The notes: generated from the sequence alone by a model not told the origin. A stretch of 64,000 nt of DNA from Aphidius gifuensis (GCF_014905175.1 NC_057788.1:11043446-11107445); one strand, 5' to 3'. Shown: positions 23,549 to 37,540, numbered from the stretch's first letter. Numbers and translations are program-made.

Positions 23549-26500
23549 TTATGCTGATTCAGGTACTTGTGGTCCCCATAATGGTAATAAACCATTACAT
23601 TTTGTATTTGCATTTTGTAATGCAGCACTTTCCCATTCATCTCTTGCTCTTGCTAAACGTACTGCTGACATATGACAATCAACATGTACAACATTAAAAT
23701 GTGTTACTGTTGTATAACCAATTGTTTTACGTGTTTTAATTTCAAATTCTTCAACATTACAACGTTTTGTAAATGTATAAATTCCTAAAACCATATTTGG
23801 TTTAAATTTATAACCTTCACGACAAATAACACAAACAAGACCACTTTCATCACCAAGATCTTTCATTTGTTGTAATATTGTACCACTACTTGATGCTGTT
23901 ACTTGTCCTTTATCATTTGTACGCATACCAAGTGCACCAAGCTGTATTTCTCTCATAGCCATTGCTTAACGTTTTTTTTCACTTTTAGTATGTTGACGTG
24001 CTTCGTCAATTAATTTTGCAACTTTTTTATTAGTACATAATGCTTCAAGTAAATTTTCAGCAAGTGAACCAACATGTTCATCAGATGATACTTGTTCAAG
24101 ACGATGTATTATTGATATTGTTGGTGGTGTTGCAGCAAGTTGTGTTGGTTCATGTTCACTAGCAAGACCAGTTAAACAACGTAATATATATTTTAATGCT
24201 GGTTTTGATATAAATTCTTTAAGTTCATCTGAATCAGTACGTAATAATGTTGGTTTAACACATGGTGCATATACTGTTATATATTCAAATGCATCTTTAA
24301 CAATTCCCATATCTTTAAGTGTATTACCAATTGAATTTTTTTCAATACCTTGTGTTAATATACAAAATAATTCAAGTTTTTGTTTATCTTCATTTGTATG
24401 CTCAAAATCAAATTCATAAAAATTTAATACTGGCTTAAAATAATCACAAAGTACTGTCATTTTTTCTGTATTACCATATGTTAATGCAGCAACAACTCTA
24501 GCTAAATGTATTAATACATTATTACTTTGTCGTACTGTTGATAATTGTGTACATTTTAATAATGCATTAACATGTTCTGGTCCACCAAGTGTTCTTGAAA
24601 ATTTTTCAAAATATTTTAATGGTTGTGATGTTGCACTTGCAAGTATTGTTTCCATAATATCAAGTAATTGTTCAGTTATTTTAGCTTGTGTTTGTGATGA
24701 ATCAAGTGATTCATTTGATAAACAACGTTGTAATACTTGTAATAAAACAGTAACAGCACCAATTTCTGGTTTAATTAATACTTGTTGATTTTTTTTAACT
24801 TTAACTGATAAACGAAATAGTTTTAATAAAACTTGTAATAATGGTTTTGCACGGCAAATATCTTTAATACCAGATAAACAATTAAGCATAACTTGTAAAC
24901 CACCACAATCAGCTAATACATTTGCCATTTTATATACTTCTTCATTATTAACTTCTTGTTGTGTTGTTGCATTTAATGTTTCATCAAATTCTTCAGTAGC
25001 ATCACCAAGTAAACCTCTCATTCTGTATACAACTCTCATAGCATCACATTCACCACCTTCATGTGCCCATATTTTTTTATAAACATCTTTAACTGGTAAA
25101 TCTAAACTTATTATTTTATTATTAACAAGTAATTCCATTCCATTATCATCTTCAAGTAATGCAACTAATTCACAGTCTTGACATATTTTATTTTTAACAT
25201 CACGCATTAATGGTCCCATACCAGGCTCTAAATTACTATATGGATTACCCAACATTCTACCTTGTAAAAAATCTTCTTGTTGTGGATCTTTTTCAAGTGT
25301 TAAAAAAAATTCACCAATATCTTTTTCTTCTGGATATATTATTGAGCATAAACGTTCAAATACAAATACAGGTGTTAATAAATCTTGTGGACTATATTTT
25401 TTTACTGTTTCAACACATACAGCCATAAATTCTTTTGTTTCTTCTTCAGTTCCAGATGTCATTTCTTCTAATAATTCAAGTAATTTTTCTTGTGTATCAT
25501 CAATAAGTCTTGTACGTTGTACAACTAAACGTCTTAATGATAAATAACCATTTAATACAGCACCAACTAATCTTCCTTTATATTGTTGTTTAATATTATC
25601 TTGTTCTAAAAATGTTGCTAATAATTCAGTCAACATTTTTAATGAATAACCTTGTGATAAATCACTTGTTAATGTTGTTTTTTCAAGACGATGTAATTCT
25701 TCAATTTCACGTATTAATAAATTTGCTAATTTTGTCATAACACCACGTACAGCTAAAAATTGTTTCCATGGTGATTGACGTATAAGTGTTTGATATAAAA
25801 ATAAAAATTCAGCTGAATTTTCACCAGCATTTCTTAATTCATCAAGATAACCAGTTAATAATATTAATATTTTTTTTCTTCTTTCATTACCTTGACATAA
25901 ACTTTCAACCATATTACAAGCAACTTGTCGTGCAAGTCTTGAACTTGGATTAAATAATACTTCTTTAAGCCAAGCACCATTTACTAATTTAAGTGGTTGT
26001 ATTTCACGTAAACGTGTACAACGATAATACCAACGATAACCATATTTTTCCATTAAATAAATTATTCTTGCTTCTTCACGTTTCATTGGTTTATTATTAA
26101 TATTATTATTGCTATTGGTATTGTTGTTGTTGCTGCTATTATTATTATTATTTGTATTATTATTTGTATTGTTATTTGTATTATTATATAATGTATTGAT
26201 TTTTTTACTTGGCATTTTTTGTAACCATTCAGTAAATGAATGTTTTGAATCACCATTTAGCCATTTAGCAACATCAATACTTACACCTTCTGGTGGTGGT
26301 TGTATTGTTGCCAATGAATTAATTGTTTTATCTTTATTTTTTTTCGATGTTGGTTGATCTGGTTTTATTAAACTATGTAATATTTTTAAACATGGTAAAA
26401 TAAGACTTTCCATAACAACTGGACTTTTTGATTCTTTACATGCCATTAAAAACAGCTGCATAACACAACGTAATTTTTGTTCCCAGCATGAATCATCTTT

Positions 26501-29500
26501 TTGTACAAGTGCAGCAAGTAATGACATTTCATGTCTAACAGCCATTGCTAAATCTAATGTACTAATTCTTCCTTTTAATGTCATTGTTATTCTATACATT
26601 AATAATGAGCATAATTCTTTTGTTGATTGATTATTATCTTTAGTAACAATACATAATAATTGACGTACTTCATCTTGTACTTGTATTGTACCTCTTCTTA
26701 AATTATGTTCAACAAGTTCTTGTATTAATCCTTGTTTACATAATACTTCTTTAGCAATATTATTTGTTGCTAATGCACGTAATAATGTTAAACAATGTTC
26801 AGTTGCAGCAATTGCACAACCATAACATTTACCACCAACAGCAACAATTTTTTCTTCTTCTTTTTTATTATTATCATCATCATTATCATCATATGTTATT
26901 GCTGTTGATGTTGTTGATGATGATGATTGCTGTTGTTGTTGACCACGTTGTTTTCTATCATATGCAACAAGTTCTCTACGCCATGCAATAACACGTTGTG
27001 TTATTGTACTTAATTCTTCAAATGATGTTTTACAATCACCACAATATCTTTGTGCTAAAAGTTGTATTGTTCTATTAACTTGTGTACTACCAGATATTTG
27101 TAATACAATATCTTCAGCACCACGATTATCTGTTCTATGTTCAGCAATTTTCATTAAAAACATGTCTAATGTTGGTTTATGTGCTGTTAATGTTTTATAT
27201 GAACGATCAGCTTTTTGTAACCATGTATTTATTGTTGCAACTGTTTTTTTACGATCTTCATCATTTTCAATTGGATCAACAGCACAACATGGACGTGCTG
27301 TTAATGTATAATCAAATTTTGCATATTTACAAAAACCACATGCATGACATAAAAATGGATCTTTTTCATCATAATTAATTGCACGACATTTGTGACATTG
27401 AAATACATTTTCACCACAATTTGCACATACACCAGGATTTGCTGGTACACTTGCTGAACATCTTGGACATTGTAATGTTTCTGATGATGCTTGTATATTT
27501 TCATAAAAATCAGCATATTCAATCATTAAATTACATGCAATTATTGGTAATGGAAATTCCATTTTAACTTCTGTTTGTCCTTGTGCTAATGTTATTTATT
27601 TAGCTTTATGCCACATTGTTGGTTTATTTTTTAATTCAATAACAGCTTGTACTGAACGATTATTATAAAAAACATTAACTGTTCTAACCATTTTTGTTTT
27701 TTTTAAATCACCAATTCTAAGTAATATTCTACTAATTGTTTGACTTGATACAAGTTTAACAATTTGTGTTGTTGTTGTAAATTTAGCATCAACTTTCATT
27801 GATGATAATTTAATTGTTGACATTGGTACTTCTGGATTATTACAAACAAGACATGGTTCACTCTCTAAATAATAACCATCTAGCTCAACAAATTGTGCAA
27901 GTACAGTATATAAATTTGCACTTGGATGTCGTGATAATAATTGATTTTGTGTATGTAATACTGATACAGCTTGTTCCATATATGTTGGCATTTTTTTATC
28001 AGTATCAGGTGTTTTTAATGAAAAATAACCAAGTAAATCAACAAATTGTGCTGCTTTACGTCCATATGCTGGTAAATATGGCCATAATTTCCATAATAAA
28101 TCTAATAATATTTCTTGATCTGATGAACCACTATTTTTATATATTGCTAATATCAATGAATGTGCTTGCCATCTGACATTTGTATTATTTGTTTCTAATA
28201 AAAATGATTTTATAAATTTTTTCAACAACACTGATGACACTTGTTTTTGTACTTGTTCAACTAATATAACACATTGAGTTTCTTCAAATTTAGCTTCAAT
28301 ATCAGAATCTTCAGATTTTGCACGATCACGCCATTCTTTTGTTGATGTTGTTGCTGCTGCTGTTGTTGATGATGTTGAAGAATTATTATTATCTTTTTTC
28401 GAATCATTTTTATTTGTTTTATTATTACTAATAGTATTCGATTCTTTTAATTTTGTTGTTGAACAAATTGCACATTGTAATAATTGTAATACAGTTGGAC
28501 TAACACCCTCATCAAGTAATGTTGATATTTTAAATAAATAAGATAGTACGGTATTTTGTTTTAAACAAAAACGTTGCCAATTACCAGTTCTTGTTGTTGC
28601 TATTTCAACACAACATTTCAAGTGTTCAATTAATTCAACAAGTGAATCATATAATAAATTAATTGAATTTTGTTGTATAATATCAGTTGTACTAACACCA
28701 CCACCACCACCACCATTACAACAAATTTTAACTGATTCAATATGTGATACAAGTGCATGTAAATCTCTTAATTGACGATATTTTTCTTTATTACCACATA
28801 TTAACTGTAATAATTTTCTAACTTGACGACGTATAAATGGTGTTTGATATAACATCATATATTCACAAAGATAAAAATGCCATGCTTGTTGATCAAATAA
28901 TGATTGAATTGATATATTATTTTCAGCACTATATTTATATACTTGATATGGTAAACGTAGTGTCATTTCAGTTAATAATTGTGGATATGGTTCAAAAACA
29001 TCATTTGCATGTCCACGTACATATTGACGTAAGAAAAATGGTGACATATCTGGTGGTGATGTTGTCATATGTTCTTTTAATAATTGTCCACATATTATTG
29101 TACCTGGATCATCAATCGTTGTTGTTTTCCAATATTTTAATAATTCAGTTAATAATGATAAACAATGATCAATAACACCATATTTACTTAATATTTCAGC
29201 GCTCATTTGTGATACAAAACCTAAACTTTCTAATGATGTTGATGATGTTGATGATTTACTACTACATTTTGAACGTGACATTAATACACTTAATAAACGC
29301 ATTATAACAAGTTGTACTTCTCTTTTATTTGTACGTTTTGCTATTTCTTCAGTATCAACTGGTTTTTCAATTTCCAATTGTTTTACAAGTATATGTAATA
29401 GTTTTTCAATTAATAAACGATCTCTTTCATCATGTCCATCAAGATCAGTTGTAAGCATTAATAAAACTTGCATAAATGGTATTGATAATGCACCAGAAAC

Positions 29501-32500
29501 ATTTGTTAATTCAGGAATAAAATCCATAAAATGTTCAAGTAATGATAATTGTACATTATGTAATTTTGTTGTAACTTCTGTTGGTTCTGGTTCAATTAGT
29601 GGTGTAGCTTCTTTTATTGTTATTATTTCTTCAATATTATCTTGATTTTTGATTGTTACTCTTGATGAATTAATAGCTGTTCCAAAAGTACCAGGTGATG
29701 ATTCATTTATTTCTTCATGTAAATAACTTGGTCCCGGATTATTTTGATCACTTTTATTATTATCATTGTCATTTAATCTATCACTGGGACGTTTATTTCT
29801 AATTGGTGGTATTGCTGTTACTGCTACTGTTGCTGCTGCTGCTGTTGTTGTATCAGGTGATCCACCTTCATCATCTGATCCGCCACCTGATGTAGTAGCA
29901 TCAGAATAATTTTCAATTAATTCTTGATTACCAGGCAATTTGATTGCTGCTGCTGCTGCTGCTGTTTCATCTTCAACAACTTGCATTTGTTCAACTGAAT
30001 TATCATCTAATTCTTGATGTTGAATATATGCTTGATCAGCAAGTACTTGAAGACCCTGTAATGCTGGTCCACCAAAATTATCTAAACCTTGAATAAGATT
30101 ATTGAGACCTTGATGGAAATGTTGTTCAAATGCTTGAAGATCAGGTGGATCGCCTCCACCACCATCACCACCAGCACCACCATGATCTTGAAGACTCAAT
30201 GCAATTGCCAATTCCATTGCTTCATCATCTGCATCTGGTGGTAATGCAAAAAATTGTTGTAATCCTTCAGGACTAAGAAATGATTCAAGAGGATTTGGCA
30301 TAATACCTCCAGCTTCTTGTAATTGATTTCCAACAATACCATCAGCTCCAAGTAATGCCATTGGTTCAATTGCATCAACATCAAATTGATTATTTTGTTC
30401 TTCTTGATTTGATACTTCTGACATTTGTTTATCTTGATTTTCATCAATTTCTTTAATTGATGATGTATTTGTACCACATAAAGGTGGTGGACTTGGTTGT
30501 ACACATATTCTACGACGTTTATATCTTGCTATCTAGCTGTAAATTTCTAACAATTGCCTGTTTAGCACTATAACTTATTGCAATATTTGATGATAAAAGA
30601 AATTGTAAATAAAGTTTAGCTGTTAAACCACAATTCCAATTATTTAATTCAGTTATTGTGAATGCATGAATTATTTCAACTAATGCATAAGTTATTGTTT
30701 CTGTATGTTTAAGACCAGGTACAACAACTGGTGCAAGTGCTAAATTTTTTGGATAAACAAAATAAAGTGTCCAAAAAATATTAATTAATAAAAATATTAA
30801 ATGTTGATTATCATCATCACCATCAGTTTGTTGTTGTTGATCTGTATTGACATCTTTATGACGATTTTGTAATTTATCAATTCTTTGATTTTCAAATATT
30901 AATATTTCACTTTCATCAAGTGGCTTTATTTCACATTGTTAAATAAATTTAGCTAAATTATGAGGTCTTGAAATTGCAATACCACGTACAATTAATACAA
31001 GACGATAAAAATTTTCAGCATCCATCCATGTTTCACTTAAATTACGCATTGTTTTTAATGATTCAAAAACATGAGTAAGAAGTACATGATCTTTGTGTGA
31101 ATGATAAGTATTTTTAGAATTATGTAAAGATGTTAAAAGAGCTGTTGTATGTAATTGTACTGTTGGTGATGTTGGAAGTGTTAATAAACTTGATGCTACA
31201 TCAATAGCTGTTGTTTTTAATGGTAATTTTGTTTCATCACCAGCACTAAGTGTAAATGATGATTCTAAAACTTCTAATATACTTGATATCATTTTTTCAA
31301 TATTTGCTGAATCTTTTGGTGATTTTTCAATTGATGCTAATGATGAAGGTAATGCAACAGTACTTTCATTATCATTATTTGTTGATGTACCAGATGCTGT
31401 TGCTGCTGCTGCTGCTGCAGCTGATGATGACGATGATGATGATGCTGTTGCTGCTAAAACATTTTGTCTAGTTGGTATATCATCTGTTTCTTCTGGCCAT
31501 CCAAATGAATTTTTTGTTTTACCATAAATTTTGATTGAATCAACCATAATAACATCTGGATCTTGTGATAAACCAAATGTTATTGTTAATCTTTTATCAG
31601 CTTGTAGACTTTTTTCTCTTGTTAATGGTATATCAAACCAACGACTACGTGTTGATGGTGTTCTAATACTTCTACCAAATATTTCAATATATAGTGGTGA
31701 TCTTTGTACATTTTGACTTCCTAATTGTACTCTAACACCAGTCATAACTAATGTTGGATCATTATTTGTTATTTCAATATTAAAACCAATTGATTTTGTT
31801 GATACAACATACATACCAGTTGTATTTAAACGATTTTTAATTTGTGCAACATTATAAATTTGTAATAAATCATTACCACCAAATTCAACATCATTCATTA
31901 TTTGACAATGTTCAAAGAAATCAATTGGAAATGTTATTGTACCAGCTAATTTACCAGTTTTTGTTGATTTTTTTTTTCTAATTTGTTTCATACAAGTTAA
32001 TGATCCAATTGGTTGAATTTTTGATGACATCCAATAGCCTGTTTTTTCCATTGCAGCCATATAAATTCTAAGACTACCATCTTCACAAAGTAATATTAAA
32101 GTTGTTCTATGATCTGAATTTGAGCTTGGATGACGTATTGCAACCATATCCATTATTCTTGCTTTTGGTACAACTTTAATTTCATGAATTAATATTGTAT
32201 CTGGTTTAATCATTAATATTACTGGATTATTTGTTGCTTGAAGTACTGAACATACAAGTCCTGGATGATTAGCAACTTCACTCCATTGACATTATGGTTG
32301 TGATTGATTATTATTTGATTTATTTGTACTTGGCTTATTATTATTATTATTATTGTTGTTATTGTTATTATTACCACTATTATTATTATTATTTTGTATT
32401 GTAATCATAAATACAGTTGTTATATCAGCATCCATAACTTTTAATGGTGCAATAAAACTTTTACCACATGTATAACTAAAAAATAATAATTGTAATGTAT

Positions 32501-32938
32501 GTGAATAATATATTGATACACCACCACCTCCAATTTGTCCATAATCTTTAATTTCTGGATGATAAACATCAAGTGTATTTGTAACATAAAATAGACCATG
32601 TTTTGCTGAACTTTCATCATTCATTGCTTGACTATATATATAACCAGCTGATGACATTAATAATAAATAAAATATACCATTATCAGTATGTACAAATGTA
32701 CAATCACGTATTTTACCAATTGGTACAAGAAAATAATATTGTGGACTTAATGCATCTTTTCCTAAATCATATATTTTAACAAAATCAGCAGTTATTAATG
32801 CAAGTTGTGTTTGTGAACCAGGTAACCATATTGCTTTTATTATAAAATTACCAGGTTCACGTTGTGGATGTAGTACTAAATGATTGTGATATGAATCTCT
32901 GAGTGTTATGAATTTTCCTATTTTTTGAAATTCCATTC
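23549..32938 (-). pseudogene. UBR4: UBR4 (poe) intronless segment, pseudogene
   Basis: About 9.4 kb with no intron encodes the central to C-terminal region of the giant ubiquitin ligase UBR4. In order: FITLRDSYHNHLVLHPQ, CEDGSLRIYMA, IDFFEHCQIMNDVEFGGNDL, SPPDMSPFFLRQYV, YGRKAAQFVDLLGYFSLKTP, the zinc-rich CPRCSASVPANPGVCANCGE, RMRGLLGDATEEF, and the hemi-RING region CVICREGYKF with GIYTFTKR. It stops at WGPQVPESA, short of the family's C-terminus, and lacks the N-terminal UBR box. In-frame TAA codons at 23,966, 27,596, 30,939 and 32,292, and a one-base frameshift near 30,530, break it. Poly-Asn tracts lie near 26,100 and 32,340. Lack of introns suggests an mRNA-derived copy. Confidence 0.9.
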
Positions 32939-33270
32939 ATCATCCACATAATTTTACATCATCATCAATGTTATCAGTCGTTAATTCATCACATATATGT
33001 GATCTTAAAAAAAATTTATTAATTGGAGATGGTTCTTCTATTGGAGGTACAGCTAATTTTTCAACAATATCCTGACTAAAATCCACTTGGGATACATTAT
33101 TTATCGTTGCTATACATTCTAAAATAATAAAAATTGAAATTCAAATTCTTGAATGACAATAATTCAATTAATTATACCTTTTTGTTATTGATAATTTTCA
33201 AGGTGATTTCGTTTGATTTTGTCAATGAATATTGACATAATATACGTGTTAATCTGGAGCTCGTTAACAT
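32939..33270 (-). pseudogene. DARS2: DARS2-like pseudogene, 5' part
   Basis: Putative exon 1 (33,178-33,270) encodes a basic start, MLTSSRLTRILCQYS, plausible as a mitochondrial targeting peptide, with a GTATAA donor. Exon 2 (up to 33,118) carries FFLRSHICDELTTDN and DDDVKLCG, matching the R(T/S)HxCGEL...VxLCGW opening of bacterial-type AspRS. The exon-1/exon-2 phases do not join cleanly, and two TGA codons follow KLCG where the UBR4 sequence begins. Confidence 0.75.
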
Positions 33271-33479
33271 GTTGATTATTGTTGTTTATTGTCACACTTT
33301 CTCTCACATTTAAAACTTGAATATTGTTAGGTTAGGATTTACAAAGCTTGATTGAACGTTGACACAACAAAGCTTTATTTTTTTTTCATTAAATTGTATC
33401 AAATACAATTTTCAAGTTAAACGAATTAATTAATTAAAATAATAAATAAATATTATTCATTATAATTATTAAATAAAAA

Positions 33480-34345
33480 CCATGGTGTTCCAATTTTTGG
33501 CTGATTACTAATATTTGTCCATACAATACATTCAATTTCTGGATTAACAGCAAGTGATGATAGATTTTCAACATTTCATGTTATTAATGAACGTCTATAA
33601 CGTCCATCTATTTTTGATACCATCATTCTACCTTACTGATGTATACCAGTAGGATCAATTTCACCCCAATATATATTATCTTCAATCCAATCAATTGCTA
33701 TTATTCATTTTTAGCATTAACCATGTCTGAACGTTTTATTTCATCATGTTAATCAATCTAAAATATTAATTCCATTTTTGGATCAATGTCAATTGAACGT
33801 ACACAATTTTTCATTGTAATAACCGATTATTCATTATTCTTATGTGTATTTATCGAACGTATTTCTGTACTAGTTAAAAATATATATAATGATACATGCA
33901 CGACAAACACCACTGTGATTATCAACATATTCAAAACTATCATTTTTAAAAACTTATTTTCATCTGATCCTTCACCACAATACGTTATTGATATAACGTG
34001 TTATACAACAATGATTATTACATTGGAATCTACGCTGAACATCACACGTAAAGTTGGCTATAAAAAAAACAAAAATCAAAATAATAGCAATTAAATATTT
34101 AACAATTTAAAAAATATTATAAATAATTACCATTTAGAATTGGACTTTTATCTGATCCATCACCACCATCAATACATCCTTTACGATCACCAAGTCACTT
34201 ATATAACCGGTATTACAATCACAACAACATGATATTGGTGTATCAATACATTTATGACGACATTGATTTACTTGAACTTTTAAACATTCATCATCATTTT
34301 TTAAAAAATAATAACAAGTGTTTTCAAGTGTTGATTCATTATCAA
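33480..34345 (-). pseudogene. LRP/LDL-receptor-like pseudogene fragments
   Basis: Minus-strand pieces read as an EGF-like module (CLKVQVNQCRHKCIDTPIS, ~34,210-34,300), an LDLa-type tail (CGEGSDE, ~33,970) and YWTD propeller text (IAIDWIEDNIYWGEIDPTG and MVSKIDGRYRRSLIT, 33,580-33,700). Stops and frameshifts interrupt all of them, for example a stop where the propeller needs Gly-Leu before AIDW. The order EGF, then propeller, fits an LRP or vitellogenin-receptor relative. It sits directly upstream of the DARS2 copy on the same strand. Confidence 0.7.
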
Positions 34346-34699
34346 CTCTTGACCCTCAGAAACGACGTTGTGAAGTGTTTGACAGAGCAAAGCGCCACTG
34401 ACATGGTTCTAGAATGTTCTAGAAGGTTGAATAGGGGTTATTTTTTAGTGACCAAAACGCCAACTAAATTAAAAATAATAAAAAGCAACCTCTCAACTGT
34501 AAACAAACACGAACACAATGAAAAAAAAAACGATCTTCCACGAAGTAACACAACACATAACAAGTCATAACAATATAATAATAAGTTAATCGACGAGACT
34601 TCAGTTCCTATTTTTTTATGTATCGTTATACAAAATAAGGTTCTGAATTTTAATATTATTGTTTTTTTTTTTTTTTTTACGTGATAATTGAAAAACATT
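34346..34699 (+). promoter_or_regulatory. Promoter-like region of the DUF4806 gene
   Basis: Between the last LRP debris and the start codon lie a heat-shock element (34,407), an initiator-like ACTTCAGTT at about 34,599, and a 5' UTR-like stretch. No clean TATA box was seen. Confidence 0.4.
34407..34428 (+). promoter_or_regulatory. Heat-shock element (HSF site)
   Basis: TTCTAGAATGTTCTAGAA followed by GGTT has alternating TTC and GAA blocks at exact 5-bp spacing: four complete blocks plus most of a fifth. This is the canonical HSF trimer site. It lies about 280 bp before the predicted start codon of the DUF4806 gene. Confidence 0.7.
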
Positions 34700-35719
34700 A
34701 TGTATAATCTCCATAAATATCAACTTGTTGAATGGATCAACCGAGGACCAAGACCTCAAATACGAAAAATAGACATTGTGCCTAGATCTTGGATAATAAC
34801 TGAAACAAAAAACAAAAAAAGTAATCTTGTTTCCTATTATCCACCTAGTCCATACAATGATTTGGATAATTTAGTTCAAAACTTTTCCCAGCCTGATACT
34901 ACTTGGGACACGTATAATATTAAAATTGTTGGTGGATCAAGTAAGTTTTTTTAATTTTGAAAATACAATTTATATAAAGAAGCTAACAGAACGCTAACAT
35001 TATATAATTATAATTACTCAATAGAAGAAATTTAATAACAAAAGAAAATATAAAAAAATTTTTTTATAATTTGTTCAAGTCGATAAAAAAATTTTTAATC
35101 TATTCGATTAATTTTTCTTTTTTTTTTTCATGTATTATAAAATTAAGATACATATGAAGGTATACTTTTGATGTATGAAGAATTGAAAAAAGGAGAAAAA
35201 TTTGGCTACTCTTCTGGTAGTGATGGCACGAAAGCTAAAAAAGCGGAGGACAGTGAAAAAATTTACCACGATTCCCAACTTCGAGAAGACGAGGCTTTGA
35301 TATTAATGGAACAAACAAAATTAGCTCAAGAAAAAAGTAAGTATAAATAATAATTATCATAAATGCTATTATTTGTCTTCTAAAAATATTTAAGTTATTG
35401 CAGACAATCATAATATTGGATTTAAAACAAAAAAGAAAGAAAGTCAAAGTTCATCATATGCAACAACGTTAAATGCACATGTTAATAATGATGATGAAAG
35501 TGATACAGATGACAATTTGATAGATCAAGAGAATGATAATGAATTAGAAACTGAAAAAAATCAACGTCAATGTTCATCAAATGAAAAAACATTAAATACC
35601 CGTGTTGTTGATAATGATAGTGTTACAGATGATGATTTGATGAATAAAAATAATCATGGTGGATCAAAACGAAAAAGAATTCAATGTTCATTAAAGAAAA
35701 GAACATTTACACGTGTTGT

Positions 35720-35780
<61 letters not shown>

Positions 35781-36946
35781 ATTCATACAGATGACAATTT
35801 GATAGATCAAGAGAATGGATGATGATTTGATGAATAAAAATCATGCATTCAATGTTCATCAAATGATGATGATGATGAATGATTAATGATACCTACCCGA
35901 TGTTGTTGATAATGATAGTGTTACAGATGATGATTTGATGAATAAAAATAATCATGGTGGATTAAAAAGAAAAAGAATTCAATGTTCATTAAAGAAAAGA
36001 ACATTTACACGTGTTGATGATGATGATGATGATATTCATACAGATGACAATTTGATAGATCAAGAGAATGATAATGGACGAAAAAAAAAAAAAAATCAAA
36101 GCCAATGTTCATCATATCAAGAAACATCCAATACACGTGTTAGAGATGATCTCAATGCTGATGATAATAATCTAATCAATGAAAGAAAACAATCGAAAAA
36201 ACAATCATCTAAAAAATCAACAGATAAAACTGATAAGCTTTACCATATGGTAAAAAAAATGCAAAAAGAATTTGAACAATTTAAATCAGGAAAAAAGAAA
36301 AAATTTTTTAACATTGAAGAGAAGTATTTTGTAGATTTGCCAATGAATATGTTTTTTGATATAGAAGCATACGAAGATGAATTGAAAGCTAACCAAGAGT
36401 TCAGAACTGATACGGTAATATATAAATAGAAAAACTTTATCTACCACTCATGAAATTTCTGTTAATACTTCTCATGTTTTTATTAATAAATCTTTATTTA
36501 CTTCCAGAAAATATACATGCAACAACTCATTGAAGAAGATTATTCATTACCAAATTGTACACGAAAAATCTTGAGGGCATTTTTTACTCAAAAAATAGCA
36601 ATGAAACTGACATTAACAAGAAAAAGAAATAAAAAAATTGTGATGTCAGATGACTTGCCTCATTTAAAAGGCTGTATTTTGGGTAAATACATACATATTA
36701 TCAAAAAAAGAATTTTATAATATAATAATAATAATAATAATCATAATAATTGTACTGTTTTCAGATGTATTAAGCAAAAAATTTAAAAGTTTGAGTAATA
36801 TCAAAGACCGATGTTTAACTATATTGAGCCAGTGCCTTACACGAGCCTCAGACTGGGACAATCATCGCAGAGAAGAAAAAAAAAAAAATAATGGAAAATC
36901 TTTGGCGGATTATGTTGCTGAGGAACTAAGGGAAGAGGACATTTAG
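34700..36946 (+). CDS. DUF4806-like transposon-associated protein, frame-disrupted
   Basis: Exons 34,700-34,940, 35,148-35,336, 35,404-36,414, 36,508-36,682 and 36,765-36,946, all with GT/AG borders and consistent phases except inside exon 3. The N-terminus (MYNLHKYQLVEWINRG, VPRSWI, YYPPSP, DTYNIKIVGGS) and the C-terminus (LPNCTRKILRAFFTQKIAM through SKKFKSLSNIKD) match the layout of insect DUF4806 proteins. The middle is acidic with Asp runs. Exon 3 holds an imperfect duplication (35,630-35,815 versus 35,925-36,070). It introduces a TGA at about 35,821 and leaves the second half in another frame. The product is therefore truncated unless the assembly is wrong there. The molecular function is unknown; such genes often accompany transposases. 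Confidence 0.65.
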
Positions 36947-37540
36947 CTTCAGTTCAAAACTTTTTTTTATATTTTTTTCTCTGTTTTACATTGTCATTCA
37001 ATATTCATTATGGTTTTGTTGTTAGTAAATTAATTTTTTTCAAGTCTAAATATATTTTGTGTTTTGTATAATTAGACATTTATAATAAATCAATCTTATC
37101 AAATTTATAAAAAATAAATTAATTAAATGCAAAATTTTATCACTAGCTTGTGGTGGTTGAAAAAACTGAATTAGGTAATTTTTTGATTAATAAAAGTTAA
37201 TTTTGTAATAAAATAATAGCCACGGTCAAATATTAAAAGAAACCGAATAATTTGAAAAATAAAAAAATATACACATTTACAGTAATTCCATTTTTTTTTT
37301 TTTCATGAGAACCATATTAAAATTTTAGCGTTTGACCCACTGCCGATAATGTCATTTTATTAAAAACCATGCTAGGTATTTTTTTTTTTGATGATGGTAA
37401 TAAATTCAAAAAAAAAAATGATACAAATTGTCATGAAGACTAATATGTCAATATAAAACTTGGAAATATCAAAGTGGGTCCTTTTGCTTTTGATACCTCG
37501 AAATTTGTACGCTAATAAAATATTTTTTTTTTTTTTAATT
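36947..37540. other. AT-rich 3' flank inside the transposon
   Basis: Poly-A and poly-T tracts with no reading frame of note. AATAAA-like signals occur at about 37,080. Confidence 0.4.

Noticed and set aside
24109..31716. Many long plus-strand ORFs (for example 25,210-25,428, 26,109-26,357, 28,837-29,175)
   Set aside because: They are antisense shadows of the low-complexity, AT-rich UBR4 copy, and their translations are runs of L, Y, M and I without family features.
23966..32294. Four in-frame TAA codons in UBR4 as evidence of stop-codon reassignment
   Set aside because: All other genes here use TAA and TGA as normal stops, a frameshift is also present, and the neighbouring DARS2 copy is clearly dead. 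AT bias explains why the stops are TAA.
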